Made by a program: the position numbers and the translations under genes. 38,630 bases of DNA, from assembly GCA_013214575.1 (NCBI GenBank), contig JABSSD010000090.1, positions 1 through 38,630 of the forward strand. Reading direction: 5' to 3'. Below are positions 1 to 7,462 of the stretch, piece by piece (within the stretch, counting starts at the first letter, position 1; every line of letters starts with the position of its first letter). The DNA is from Paracoccaceae bacterium. Its GTDB lineage: Bacteria > Pseudomonadota > Alphaproteobacteria > Rhodobacterales > Rhodobacteraceae. The notes under the pieces are model-generated. The model ran no database searches. It had not been told where the DNA came from and was given only the letters and a program-made list of their open reading frames with translations.

Positions 1-130
1 CGGACATTTATTGGCAGGTTCCGATGCTGCAACGCGACCCATTGAAGCGGTGATCGAGCCCTGGTGCGGCAAGAGTCCTGAGGCGAGGGTCGAAACCTTC
101 TTCAACCGAACAGCTGTTCGGGTAGTTTCG
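1..130. other. Non-phage junction segment with a perfect palindrome
   Basis: This stretch directly follows the truncated cement gene and does not continue its reading frame. It contains a perfect 16-bp palindrome at 106-121 (ccgaacagctgttcgg). On the + strand a frame from position 3 reads DIYWQVPMLQRDPLKR and then stops at 51-53, which could be the C-terminal tail of a gene lying to the left, but I do not recognise it. I see no gene wholly inside this segment. Confidence 0.4.
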
Positions 131-199
131 CTACACTGTGATGCGATACCCGGCAACAGCGGCGCTGGCCTCATAGGCGCGAATGAATGTCGGGATCAT
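131..199 (-). pseudogene. Truncated capsid-cement-like (DUF2190-type) gene, first 22 codons
   Basis: The ATG at 199 overlaps the gpI stop in an ATGA, as elsewhere in this late operon. The frame reads MIPTFIRAYEASAAVAGYR and ends at a TAG (131-133) after 22 codons. This N-terminus resembles the capsid-cement (DUF2190) proteins that follow gpI in Rhodobacteraceae Mu-like phages, which normally run past 100 residues. The remainder is missing and the sequence to the left is unrelated, so this is most simply a gene cut by an insertion or deletion. The family assignment rests on a short stretch and on position. Confidence 0.5.
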
Positions 200-1296
200 T
201 TGCGGTCCTCCTGGACGGCATGCACGGCGGCGGACATGCTGATTTCATTCCCGGCTGCGGCCTGCTCGGCCTGATAGACGGTCGCCTTAGAGGCCAGCTC
301 GGTGGCGTTCAGCGCGATAGCCCCGCCATGCTCCGGGGGAACATCAGGAATGATGGCACCGCTCATTTTGGGGAGCGCATTGATTTCCTTTTCGACCCGC
401 GCCGGGTCTTGCTGGTGCATGGAAATGTAATGGTCTTTCATCGGGCCAGGGATCATCCGGCCCTTTTCCATCTCTCCGGTGACAAAGGCGGTGGCCTTAT
501 CCAAAGCGCGGTCGGTGGTCAGCGCGTTGAGACTGGTTTGCAGGGTGGTGTTTGCCGCCTGCAGCTCGGTGACCGAGGCCTGCAGGGCAGTTTCACCTCC
601 CAGTCCGGCTTTGGCGACCTTGGCTGCAGCCAGCACATCGCCACCGTCGGCGACGCCCAGGGCGGTGCCGATCTCGCCAAGTTGCGATTGCAGCTCGGTT
701 GTTGCGGTTGCGCCGTTGTCCTTTAAGGCGGTCAGCGCGGTGGAAATATCGGCTTCCGAGGCATCGGCGCTAAGCCCCAGCACCCCGGCCATGGTTTTCT
801 GAAACGACATGTCGTCGGTCTCCTGGTTGAGCGAGGCAAGCCCGCGAAAATTTGGACGATTAACAAGGCTGGCCCGCAAAATGCTGAGAACGGCTTTGGA
901 CCCGTTCAAAGGCACGGCAATCACCGGGGACAGGTTGCGGTAGGCGCGCGCGGCCAGCAGGGCACGGCCCTGATCAGACCATTCGACCTTGCCCCAGATC
1001 CCATCGGCGCGGGCCTGCATTGAGACGATCCAGCCATGCGCCGGGGCAGGCAGCCCTTTTGGCGCGGCAAGGTCGGTGGCGTGATTTTCGTCGATGGGCA
1101 GCCGGTCAGCCTCTGCAAAACTGGCTGCAATGATCTGGGTCGCGTCACTTACATGGTAGGGACCCCGCGCATCATTGGTTTGCACCATGCCGTCGCTGGT
1201 GGGCAGCAGATGCACCCAGTCCGGAACCTGCCCCTTATCATCGGGCAGGAGCTGGGAATTTAGCGCTAGGGATGTGGTTTGTGCAACATTACTCAT
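196..1296 (-). CDS. Mu gpI-like prohead protease/scaffold protein
   Basis: A 366-aa protein similar to Mu gpI. In that family the N-terminal part is a prohead protease and the C-terminal part, produced separately as gpZ in Mu, acts as scaffold during capsid assembly. What is visible fits: an N-terminal domain (about 1-150) with the family-type stretches LPTSDG and IDENHATDLA, the latter near residues 68-77, followed from about residue 160 by an Ala/Thr/Gln-rich, probably coiled-coil region typical of scaffolds. It lies downstream of gpG, as in Mu, and its stop overlaps the start of the truncated cement gene (ATGA). The start at 1296 has only a weak purine-rich site upstream. The major capsid gene expected next is not in the window. 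Confidence 0.85.
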   Translation of the reverse strand: MSNVAQTTSLALNSQLLPDDKGQVPDWVHLLPTSDGMVQTNDARGPYHVSDATQIIAASFAEADRLPIDENHATDLAAPKGLPAPAHGWIVSMQARADGIWGKVEWSDQGRALLAARAYRNLSPVIAVPLNGSKAVLSILRASLVNRPNFRGLASLNQETDDMSFQKTMAGVLGLSADASEADISTALTALKDNGATATTELQSQLGEIGTALGVADGGDVLAAAKVAKAGLGGETALQASVTELQAANTTLQTSLNALTTDRALDKATAFVTGEMEKGRMIPGPMKDHYISMHQQDPARVEKEINALPKMSGAIIPDVPPEHGGAIALNATELASKATVYQAEQAAAGNEISMSAAVHAVQEDRK

Positions 1297-1399
1297 GCCG
1301 CCATATTCGCAGCAGAGCTAATATGCAGACACCCGCAACAGCTTGCGGGTGTGGGGGCTCATGAGAGCTTGACCAGGTTGGCGGGGTTTTGCGCGCCGG

Positions 1400-1891
1400 T
1401 CAATCCCGGCTGTTAGCGGCCTCTTCGAGCCATTCGCTCAGCTCGGCCACGATATTGGTCTGGTCGTCATCAGACAGGCCGATGAAGGGGCGCGCCGGGA
1501 TTTGCCCCCAGGGGATTGAAGCCCCATTTGAAGCCTTACCAAAGGCCCCCTTGGCCGCACCAAACTGCATCACCGCAGCTTGAATGGCGTTTGAGCCGTA
1601 TTCAACGCTGTCAGGTGCGGCATCATAAAACAGCGTGTTGCGCATATCGCCGGAGACATTCAGCGGTGCACCAAATGTCAGGCCTAGTTTGGCATAACGA
1701 TCCAGGGTGGTTTGAGACCGGGGCGCAAAAGGAGAGCCATCGGGTTGTTCCCCGTCGCGCATTCGATCCTGGGCTGAGACCAGCAGTAGCTCGCCAATGG
1801 CTTCCATCACTGGCGACATGTCTTTGATGGCCGCAGCCACCGCAGCCAGGGCCGGATCCAGGGTGTCAGTGTTGTAAACGATGGCTGCCAT
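1400..1891 (-). CDS. Phage virion morphogenesis protein (Mu gpG-like)
   Basis: A 163-aa protein of the phage virion morphogenesis family (Mu gpG; in tailed phages this family is linked to tail or head completion). Typical features are RMRDGEQPDGSPFAPRS near residues 44-60 and the C-terminal IPARPFIGLSDDD stretch. I chose the ATG at 1891 (MAAIVYNTDT), which matches the family N-terminus and has an AAAGG site upstream. An in-frame ATG 63 nt further upstream adds an unlikely extension. In Mu, gpG directly follows gpF. Here 2.7 kb of foreign DNA, with two non-phage genes, separates them. About 100 bp separate gpG from gpI. Confidence 0.85.
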   Translation of the reverse strand: MAAIVYNTDTLDPALAAVAAAIKDMSPVMEAIGELLLVSAQDRMRDGEQPDGSPFAPRSQTTLDRYAKLGLTFGAPLNVSGDMRNTLFYDAAPDSVEYGSNAIQAAVMQFGAAKGAFGKASNGASIPWGQIPARPFIGLSDDDQTNIVAELSEWLEEAANSRD

Positions 1892-2046
1892 TGAGGTATT
1901 ACCTTTGCGTTTGTTGCGGGTGATCAGACCGATAGTAGCCAATATGAGAATCACGGCAAAGTGTTATGACCAAAGGCAGCAGCCATTCGCTGAGTTGACC
2001 ACCAGCGATCAGGTTGCGGACTATTTGGCAATTGACTGTTGTTGTC

Positions 2047-2112
2047 CCAACTGGCGCAAACGGCCATCAGTCGACCTTCGTGGACGGCGCAGCGAATGGC
2101 TGGCCCGAGCCC
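2047..2112. repeat. Dispersed repeat family A, copy 1
   Basis: This 66-bp stretch aligns with 11644-11709 along its whole length: both start ccaactgg, share aacggcc and the block cgcagcgaatggctggcc, and end gagccc. It sits at the gpG-side edge of the first cargo block. The second copy is at the lysis-gene edge of the second cargo block. The other bases between 1892 and 2210 show no gene. Confidence 0.75.
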
Positions 2113-2210
2113 AAAGCGTCGGACGTTTGCCTTCTAAACTTCCAACTCGACATACCGCGTTTCTGGCAACATATTACGAGGAGCAGGTAAATTGAAAAGT
2201 TGGAGAAAAT

Positions 2211-2606
2211 ATGGCTGGTGAGACAGACTTGGATGAGTTGATACGATCGCTCTCGACTGTTCTCATCGAAGGGGTGTTCGTTTTCGTGACAGTCCAATCC
2301 GGCCAGGTACCTAAGAATATTGCGCCTCGCATGGTCTTCGAGGAAGTAGAAGGTACAACCCTTATCATGCTGAAATCAGACGCAGAAGCGCATTCGTTAC
2401 CATATGAATTTCCTTGCCGCATGATTACGCTGAATATTCATTCTTCGTTGGAAGCGGTGGGATTTATGGCTCGGATCGCATCAGAACTTGCGAAACATGA
2501 TATGGGAGTGAATCCCGTGTCGGGCTTCTTCCACGATCATCTTTTTGTTCCGGACGGTCGTGAGAATGAAGCAATGACCGTTCTGCAGGAAATGTCCAAA
2601 GGCTAA
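2211..2606 (+). CDS. ACT-domain protein (ACT_3/ACT_7 type)
   Basis: A 131-aa soluble protein of the small tandem ACT-like family (formerly DUF2241). An N-terminal ACT_3-like half (about 1-60, containing GVFVFVTVQSG) precedes an ACT_7-like half (about 65-128, ITLNIHSSLEAVGFMARIAS and VSGFFHDHLFVP). ACT domains usually bind amino acids or other small ligands, and these stand-alone versions have no established role. A GGAGA site lies a few bases before the ATG. The gene is on the strand opposite to the phage late genes and lies between gpG and gpF, so it is cargo rather than a virion gene. No partner gene is adjacent: about 540 bp of non-coding, repeat-bearing DNA follow. Confidence 0.85.
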   Translation: MAGETDLDELIRSLSTVLIEGVFVFVTVQSGQVPKNIAPRMVFEEVEGTTLIMLKSDAEAHSLPYEFPCRMITLNIHSSLEAVGFMARIASELAKHDMGVNPVSGFFHDHLFVPDGRENEAMTVLQEMSKG

Positions 2607-2654
2607 CCCCTACACAATTGGTCGCTTTGTCCGCACAGCGGGCATTAGTGCAAA

Positions 2655-2712
2655 GAGCAGCGAAGGTCGGCTCACCGCCCTTAGTGACCAAATGTGCAGG
2701 GTGCAGCAATCA
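2655..2712. repeat. Dispersed repeat family B, copy 1
   Basis: This copy shares gcagcgaaggtc followed by ccgccc(t/a)tagtga with 4508-4562 and, less well, with 18780-18826. All three lie in cargo or junction DNA with no gene. Spacing between the two conserved blocks varies, so these look like decayed copies. Confidence 0.55.
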
Positions 2713-2743
2713 GGCCACTTCGCTCTCCCCTCGCGGTCACTAA

Positions 2744-2799
2744 CGGCCCTGACCTGCCGTTCGTGACAAACCCGTCTAACGGCGGCTCCCAGCCCAAAC
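2744..2799. repeat. Dispersed repeat family C, copy 1
   Basis: The first 40 bases are identical to 38265-38304, and the similarity continues with scattered mismatches to about 2799/38320. The region 2607-3144 (about 540 bp) contains this repeat and the family B copy. I see no credible gene in the rest of it. Confidence 0.85.
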
Positions 2800-3144
2800 T
2801 CGACATTCATTCGCATAATATGCCTGAAACCTGGCCCTTGTAGTATGGGCGGTGAGCCGACATTCGCTGCAATCGCGAGCCTATGGGCGCAAACTTCAGA
2901 AGCGGACCTCCAGCGGACAGCCACAATGCATTTTCTTTCTGCGTTGCGGCGGTCCGGTTAGAGCCCTTTGCAGACATCAGCTGAGCGAACTAGGACGTCC
3001 GATGAGTACCTATGCGGGCATCTAGGCTCGTGAGTAAAAAGCCGATAGCAGCGCCTATGTACCACCGAACAATTCGAGTCTGGGTACGGCACTTTCCACT
3101 CTGTGTTGTAGTATTCTACACTTTGATAAGAGTCTCATCGTTGG

Positions 3145-4146
3145 TCAAATCCGGATGGAGATTTTACCACTGACATGACCTTCTTGGATCAGGTCGTGGG
3201 CCCTGGCCAAGTTGTCCAATTCGAAAACGTGTTCGTTGTGAATTTTGATTGTGCCCGCATCAATTAATTTTGCAGCCTCCGACAAGATGCCAGTTTGCCA
3301 CCGACGGGCCTCGTGCATCTTTAGCAACATTGGCGTCAGAACCAGCTCGAAATTTAAACCGAGATTGCGCAGTTTGGCCAATTCGATTTGCTCTTGTGTG
3401 CACGGGATTTCGTCCAAAGTGGTGACGTTGCCATAAACTGCTGTGCAGGGAAAGGAAGCGGCGAAGACTGGCCCTCCGATGGTGTCAAAAACCGCATTCA
3501 CCCCAACACCGCCCGTCAATTTGAGCACTTCCTCGGCAAAATCCACTTCCCGGTAATTGATACAGTGGTCAGCCCCGAAGGTCTTGGCCAACTGTGCTTT
3601 TTCCGGGCTGCTTATGGTAGTGTAGACTTCGGCGCCTAGATGCTTGGCAATCTGCACTCCTAAATATCCCACACCGCCAACGCCAGCATGGACAAGCACT
3701 TTTTGTCCGCGGGTAACGCCTGAATGCTTAGTAAGAGCCTCATAGGCTGTCAGGTAGGCCAGCGGCACAGTAGAAGCGGCTTCCATTGTCAGCGAGTTTG
3801 GTTTTTCCGAGACATAGTCCTCGTGCAAAACCGCCAATTCCGCGCAATTGCCCGGCTCGCCGGTGCCGATGCCGCCTTCCATCCAGTAAACTTCGTCATC
3901 GACTTTGAAGCGTTTGACATTCGCACCGATCGATTCCACTACGCCAGCTCCGTCACAGCCGGGGATGAATGGAACGGCATCCGGACCAAATCCGCCCGCC
4001 TCACGACATTTCCAGTCCACGGGGTTGATTCCTGCTGCCCTGACGCGGATGCGGATATGGTGCGGGTCGGTGATCTGCGGATCGGGAAGTTCGTGTAGCT
4101 CAAGTTGGCCGGAACCGCCGGCTCCTACTACGACAGCAGCTTTCAT
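3145..4146 (-). CDS. Zinc-independent MDR oxidoreductase (quinone oxidoreductase-like)
   Basis: A 333-aa member of the medium-chain dehydrogenase/reductase superfamily, zeta-crystallin/quinone-oxidoreductase branch. These usually reduce quinones or alpha,beta-unsaturated carbonyls with NAD(P)H in the cytoplasm. Visible features are the GroES-like N-terminus with AGINPVDWKCREAG (39-51), the substrate-side PGCDGAGVV (62-70) and the dinucleotide-binding HAGVGGVGYLGVQIA (153-167). The structural-zinc cysteine cluster of alcohol dehydrogenases is absent. I start at the ATG at 4146 (MKAAVVVGAG), the usual family start, rather than an ATG 21 nt upstream. It lies between gpF and gpG on the phage strand but is not a phage gene. 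The true substrate cannot be told. Confidence 0.9.
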   Translation of the reverse strand: MKAAVVVGAGGSGQLELHELPDPQITDPHHIRIRVRAAGINPVDWKCREAGGFGPDAVPFIPGCDGAGVVESIGANVKRFKVDDEVYWMEGGIGTGEPGNCAELAVLHEDYVSEKPNSLTMEAASTVPLAYLTAYEALTKHSGVTRGQKVLVHAGVGGVGYLGVQIAKHLGAEVYTTISSPEKAQLAKTFGADHCINYREVDFAEEVLKLTGGVGVNAVFDTIGGPVFAASFPCTAVYGNVTTLDEIPCTQEQIELAKLRNLGLNFELVLTPMLLKMHEARRWQTGILSEAAKLIDAGTIKIHNEHVFELDNLARAHDLIQEGHVSGKISIRI

Positions 4147-4507
4147 GGATTTTCCTTTGTCCTTCAACCTGCCAATCTTAGCGCATATGTCAGGCTGGTT
4201 AGCGTTCAGTGCAAATTAGGCAATTGGCTAGGCACCTTCAACCTGAAAGATATCTCAGCGCCGCGATTGCCTGGGCTACCAGCGGTGGTCGGTGCTGCTC
4301 TACAGGGTGGCTCCCTCGTCCGCACTGCGGTCATCACGATGGTTCAAATGCTGCGCTGTATATGAATGACTGCAAAGCGAAAGCTGCACTGCGACTCCGG
4401 GTCTTGGCGTCAAGGATGGGTCTGGGCCGTTCACGTCCTCTCAGGGGGAGCTGCGGCCAGACTTTGCAAAGTACACTAACTGCGCTTAGCCGCCGTTGGA
4501 GTTGACC

Positions 4508-4562
4508 GCAGCGAAGGTCCGGAACCCGCCCATAGTGACGAATTTCTGCGACGGCAGCATTG
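4508..4562. repeat. Dispersed repeat family B, copy 2
   Basis: A copy of the gcagcgaaggtc ... ccgccc(t/a)tagtga element, ending about 20 bp from the 3' end of the gpF gene. It therefore lies at the gpF-side edge of cargo block 1. The 4147-4581 interval (about 430 bp) otherwise shows no gene. Confidence 0.5.
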
Positions 4563-4581
4563 GGCAAAACGGGCTTGGCGT

Positions 4582-5820
4582 TCAGGTCGGGGATCCAGCG
4601 GGAGTGGTTCTCCCCCACATGCTTTGCACCGCCAACATGCGCCGCTTCTTGCCTCGGATTTCCAAAACCACTGTGTAGGTCTGCGCGCCGAACCGTCTGG
4701 TGAAGCGGACAATTGGATAGCCTGCCTGTGACGTACCGTCGGCCTCGACACTGTCGGGGCGGTCCAGAATGCGGGGCAGTAGGGCAAGGTTTTCCTGATT
4801 GATTGGGAACCGGTCAGACGCGCCACTAGACTGGGCCAGAACATGACGCACAGCGGGTGCGTCCAGAGTAAAGTGGTAGTCGTCCAGATCCTGCCCTGAC
4901 AGCTTGGCAATGCGTTGGCGGTGCGTCTGGCTTAACCGGCCCATTGTGCGGATCGGCGCGACGGTGTGGCCATCGGCGACAGCACCCGCATAGCGGCGCA
5001 GATCGTCCATCAGCGAAGGCAAGTTGCGGTAGGCGGTGGAATGAGCGTCCTGGGCCGAGGTCGGCAGATCTTCCATAAAGGCGCGGGAGATTGCATAGGG
5101 CCAGTTGACGGTTTTGCCTGCCAGGACCTGCACCAGGTCGGTGACGGTTCCACCCAGGGAATGGTCCCAGCCGTCGCCGATACCGTCCAGCCGTCCAGTA
5201 TTGGGGTTCACCTGGTCCCAGCCGTCCTGCAGCGTTTTGCTGGGATCGCCGCCGCGCCGCTTGGCTCCGGCCATAGTGCGGGCCCCAAAGATCCGGCAAT
5301 TGCAGCCAAACCCGTTGGGCGGAGAATGCTGCAGCCAGAACGGATGATCCGAGGGCAGCACCAACCCGTCCCAGGCCAAGTGCTGCAGACGCGGCTCAGC
5401 TGACCCACCGTGGCGATAGATCCAAAAGGCAAAATTGCCCTTGCGCAACTGAGCAAGGCGACCGGCCATATAAGATGTCCGCATATTGGTGTGATAGATG
5501 GTCCGCATCCGCCAGGCCTGACCGGCCTTGGTGTCCTCGCCAGTCCAGCCGGTCCAGCCGCGCTTGGCAACAATGCTCCTGAAATCACCTTTGAACGCCT
5601 CAAACCCGGTGCCCTCGGTGATGGACCGATCTACCGCCGCCGCCAGATCGGCCAGCAGATCCGCCTTTACGGCTCCGGCCACCATGAAACCCCGGTCGTG
5701 GGCATTTCCTGCCAGGTCATTCCAGGCCGAGCTGGGCACCAGATCACCCAGGCGCAGCCGAAACGCCGCAACCTGCTGCGCAAAGGGTTTGCGGAAAATG
5801 GCTCCGATGGGGTCAGTCAT
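4582..5820 (-). CDS. Mu gpF-like minor head protein with C-terminal nuclease-like domain
   Basis: A 412-aa protein. Residues about 1-250 match the phage head-morphogenesis (SPP1 gp7/Mu gpF) family, with the characteristic FWLQHSPPNGFGCNCRI at 161-177. Such proteins sit at the portal and may be injected with the DNA. Residues about 290-405 look like the phage-associated Barnase/EndoU/ColicinE5-D/RelE-like nuclease (PBECR) domain fused to many gp7-type proteins: a conserved His in AVRHVL (H326), then LLPRILDRPDSVEA and a strand-rich end TYTVVLEIRG...LAVQSMWGR. Function of the nuclease part is inferred. The start overlaps the portal stop by 8 bp. Its 3' end abuts foreign DNA, yet the frame appears complete. 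Confidence 0.85.
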   Translation of the reverse strand: MTDPIGAIFRKPFAQQVAAFRLRLGDLVPSSAWNDLAGNAHDRGFMVAGAVKADLLADLAAAVDRSITEGTGFEAFKGDFRSIVAKRGWTGWTGEDTKAGQAWRMRTIYHTNMRTSYMAGRLAQLRKGNFAFWIYRHGGSAEPRLQHLAWDGLVLPSDHPFWLQHSPPNGFGCNCRIFGARTMAGAKRRGGDPSKTLQDGWDQVNPNTGRLDGIGDGWDHSLGGTVTDLVQVLAGKTVNWPYAISRAFMEDLPTSAQDAHSTAYRNLPSLMDDLRRYAGAVADGHTVAPIRTMGRLSQTHRQRIAKLSGQDLDDYHFTLDAPAVRHVLAQSSGASDRFPINQENLALLPRILDRPDSVEADGTSQAGYPIVRFTRRFGAQTYTVVLEIRGKKRRMLAVQSMWGRTTPAGSPT

Positions 5821-7462
5821 CTGCGGCGTCTGTCATCATGGCGCGACCCCCGGCCAGGGAAGCGGCAATGGCCTCGCCCATGATTTTGGCCAGGTCACCG
5901 GAGGGCAGGTCGGGAAAGCCACCCAATAGATGTTCGCGGAGTTCTTCCAGTGATCCGGAGGCCGCCATCATGGCCTCAATTGTCGACACCATGCGATCCA
6001 CGGCCGGGGTCGCGGCTTGGCCCAATTGATCCGCCAAAAGGGCTGCGGCTTCAATATCGCCAAAGCGGCCCACTGAGGCCTCTTGGGCCTGAAGCGCGGC
6101 ATCCCCCTGTAATTTTCCGTTGGGACCCTTTAACCGGTATTCAAATTCAGTCTCAGTGGGGTTCTGGTTGCCGTTGCTCCCTGCCACTCGCGGATTTGGG
6201 AGCGTTGGCGCGGTTTTACCCAAAATCGGGGCTCCAGCCTTGGGGGCACTCAGGCCCAGCTTCTCGCGCACTTCGGCCTGGTCAACTTCAAGACCGACCT
6301 GCACCCAGGGCACGGCCGCATCTGTCCAGGCTTTCAGGTCTTCGGCTTCGGGACGGGCGATCACCAGTCGCGGATAGATCTTTTGCGGCCCGAACTCAAA
6401 CTGCATCCAGGGAATGATCAGATCGCGGTTCAGGATCGCCCCTAGGTCCTGAGCGTCTGCGGTCTCGATGTCCTCCTGGACCTCTCGGTGCTCTTTGCCC
6501 GATCCCAAGCCGCCGGTGACGGCATCGGTGGTGGCTGTCTGACCCAGCACCAGCTTGGAGGTTTGCCGGTCCAGCCAGTCACAGCGCTTTTCATAATGCT
6601 CGGTGGACGAGCCCATGTTCTGCGCCGTGACAAATTCAATCATCATGCTTTCGGGAATGATGGCGGCGCAGTCCCCGGCGATATTGGCCACCGCCTGAAA
6701 CAGCTTGTTGCGGTCTTTCTCAGATGTTCCGGGGCCATATTTGCCGATCCGCAACGGTTGGCCGTAAGTTTGACTGAAGATCGACCAATCCCGTTGAGTG
6801 AAGGCTTTGAACATCCAGGTCCAGGCCGCCACCCGCGCGATACCGGATCGCAGGGCCAGACCAGACTTTGCCTGCATACGGGCATGGATAAACTTGAAGG
6901 CGGGCAGGGGGACCTCCTGGCCGATATTGTTCAGCATGAGCGGGGTTTCCAGGTCATGCCGCTCAAACCTGAACCAACGGGGGTCGCGGCGCTTCAGCTC
7001 ACGCGGCTGCCATTGCCCTTCGGAGCGCTCCCAGATGATCTCGGTGAAGGAATAGCCTTTGCCCACAGCATCCAGAATATGGAACAGCTCTCCGGTCAGC
7101 TCGCCGCGCTTCAACCACTTGCGGACCCGCTCGGCCATCTCGACGCCGATGGGGCTGTCGTCGCCGTCCTCGACTGTGATGTCGAGCTGGCTGACCTGGC
7201 GTTTGCGGGTGCCCAGCACACCGACGTAATGCGAATCTCGCTCTTCAATGGCTTCGGCCAGCTCCAGATATTGCACGGGGTCGCCGTGATCCGCGCCCCG
7301 TAATATCTGCGCCAGTCGGAGTGGGTTTAACCCGTCAGCAGGGTAGCCGGCTATGGGGGAGCGCACGCCGCCAAAAGTCGGGGCGGCGATTTCCTCTGTA
7401 AGCGATGCGCGCTCAATGGGACGGCCATTGGGGCCGAGAACTTTTTGCAGTCTTTGGGTCAT
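5813..7462 (-). CDS. Mu gp29-like portal protein (DUF935)
   Basis: A 549-aa portal protein. This family forms the dodecameric ring at one capsid vertex through which DNA is packaged and ejected. DUF935 signatures are seen: YLELAEAIEERDSHYVGVL near residue 63, a KGYSFTEIIWE stretch, YGQPLRIGKYGPG and HYEKRCDWLDRQTSKLVLGQT in the middle, then a variable C-terminus rich in Ala and Leu. I use the ATG at 7462, which shares its A with the terminase stop (TGATG), instead of an upstream start that would run 72 nt into the terminase gene. The tight coupling places it in the packaging/head operon, between large terminase and gpF, exactly as in Mu. Confidence 0.93.
   Translation of the reverse strand: MTQRLQKVLGPNGRPIERASLTEEIAAPTFGGVRSPIAGYPADGLNPLRLAQILRGADHGDPVQYLELAEAIEERDSHYVGVLGTRKRQVSQLDITVEDGDDSPIGVEMAERVRKWLKRGELTGELFHILDAVGKGYSFTEIIWERSEGQWQPRELKRRDPRWFRFERHDLETPLMLNNIGQEVPLPAFKFIHARMQAKSGLALRSGIARVAAWTWMFKAFTQRDWSIFSQTYGQPLRIGKYGPGTSEKDRNKLFQAVANIAGDCAAIIPESMMIEFVTAQNMGSSTEHYEKRCDWLDRQTSKLVLGQTATTDAVTGGLGSGKEHREVQEDIETADAQDLGAILNRDLIIPWMQFEFGPQKIYPRLVIARPEAEDLKAWTDAAVPWVQVGLEVDQAEVREKLGLSAPKAGAPILGKTAPTLPNPRVAGSNGNQNPTETEFEYRLKGPNGKLQGDAALQAQEASVGRFGDIEAAALLADQLGQAATPAVDRMVSTIEAMMAASGSLEELREHLLGGFPDLPSGDLAKIMGEAIAASLAGGRAMMTDAADD

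Noticed and set aside
106-121. The palindrome ccgaacagctgttcgg as a LexA box
   Set aside because: It resembles a Gram-positive SOS box, but alphaproteobacterial LexA sites are GTTC-N7-GTTC direct repeats, so this reading is unsupported.
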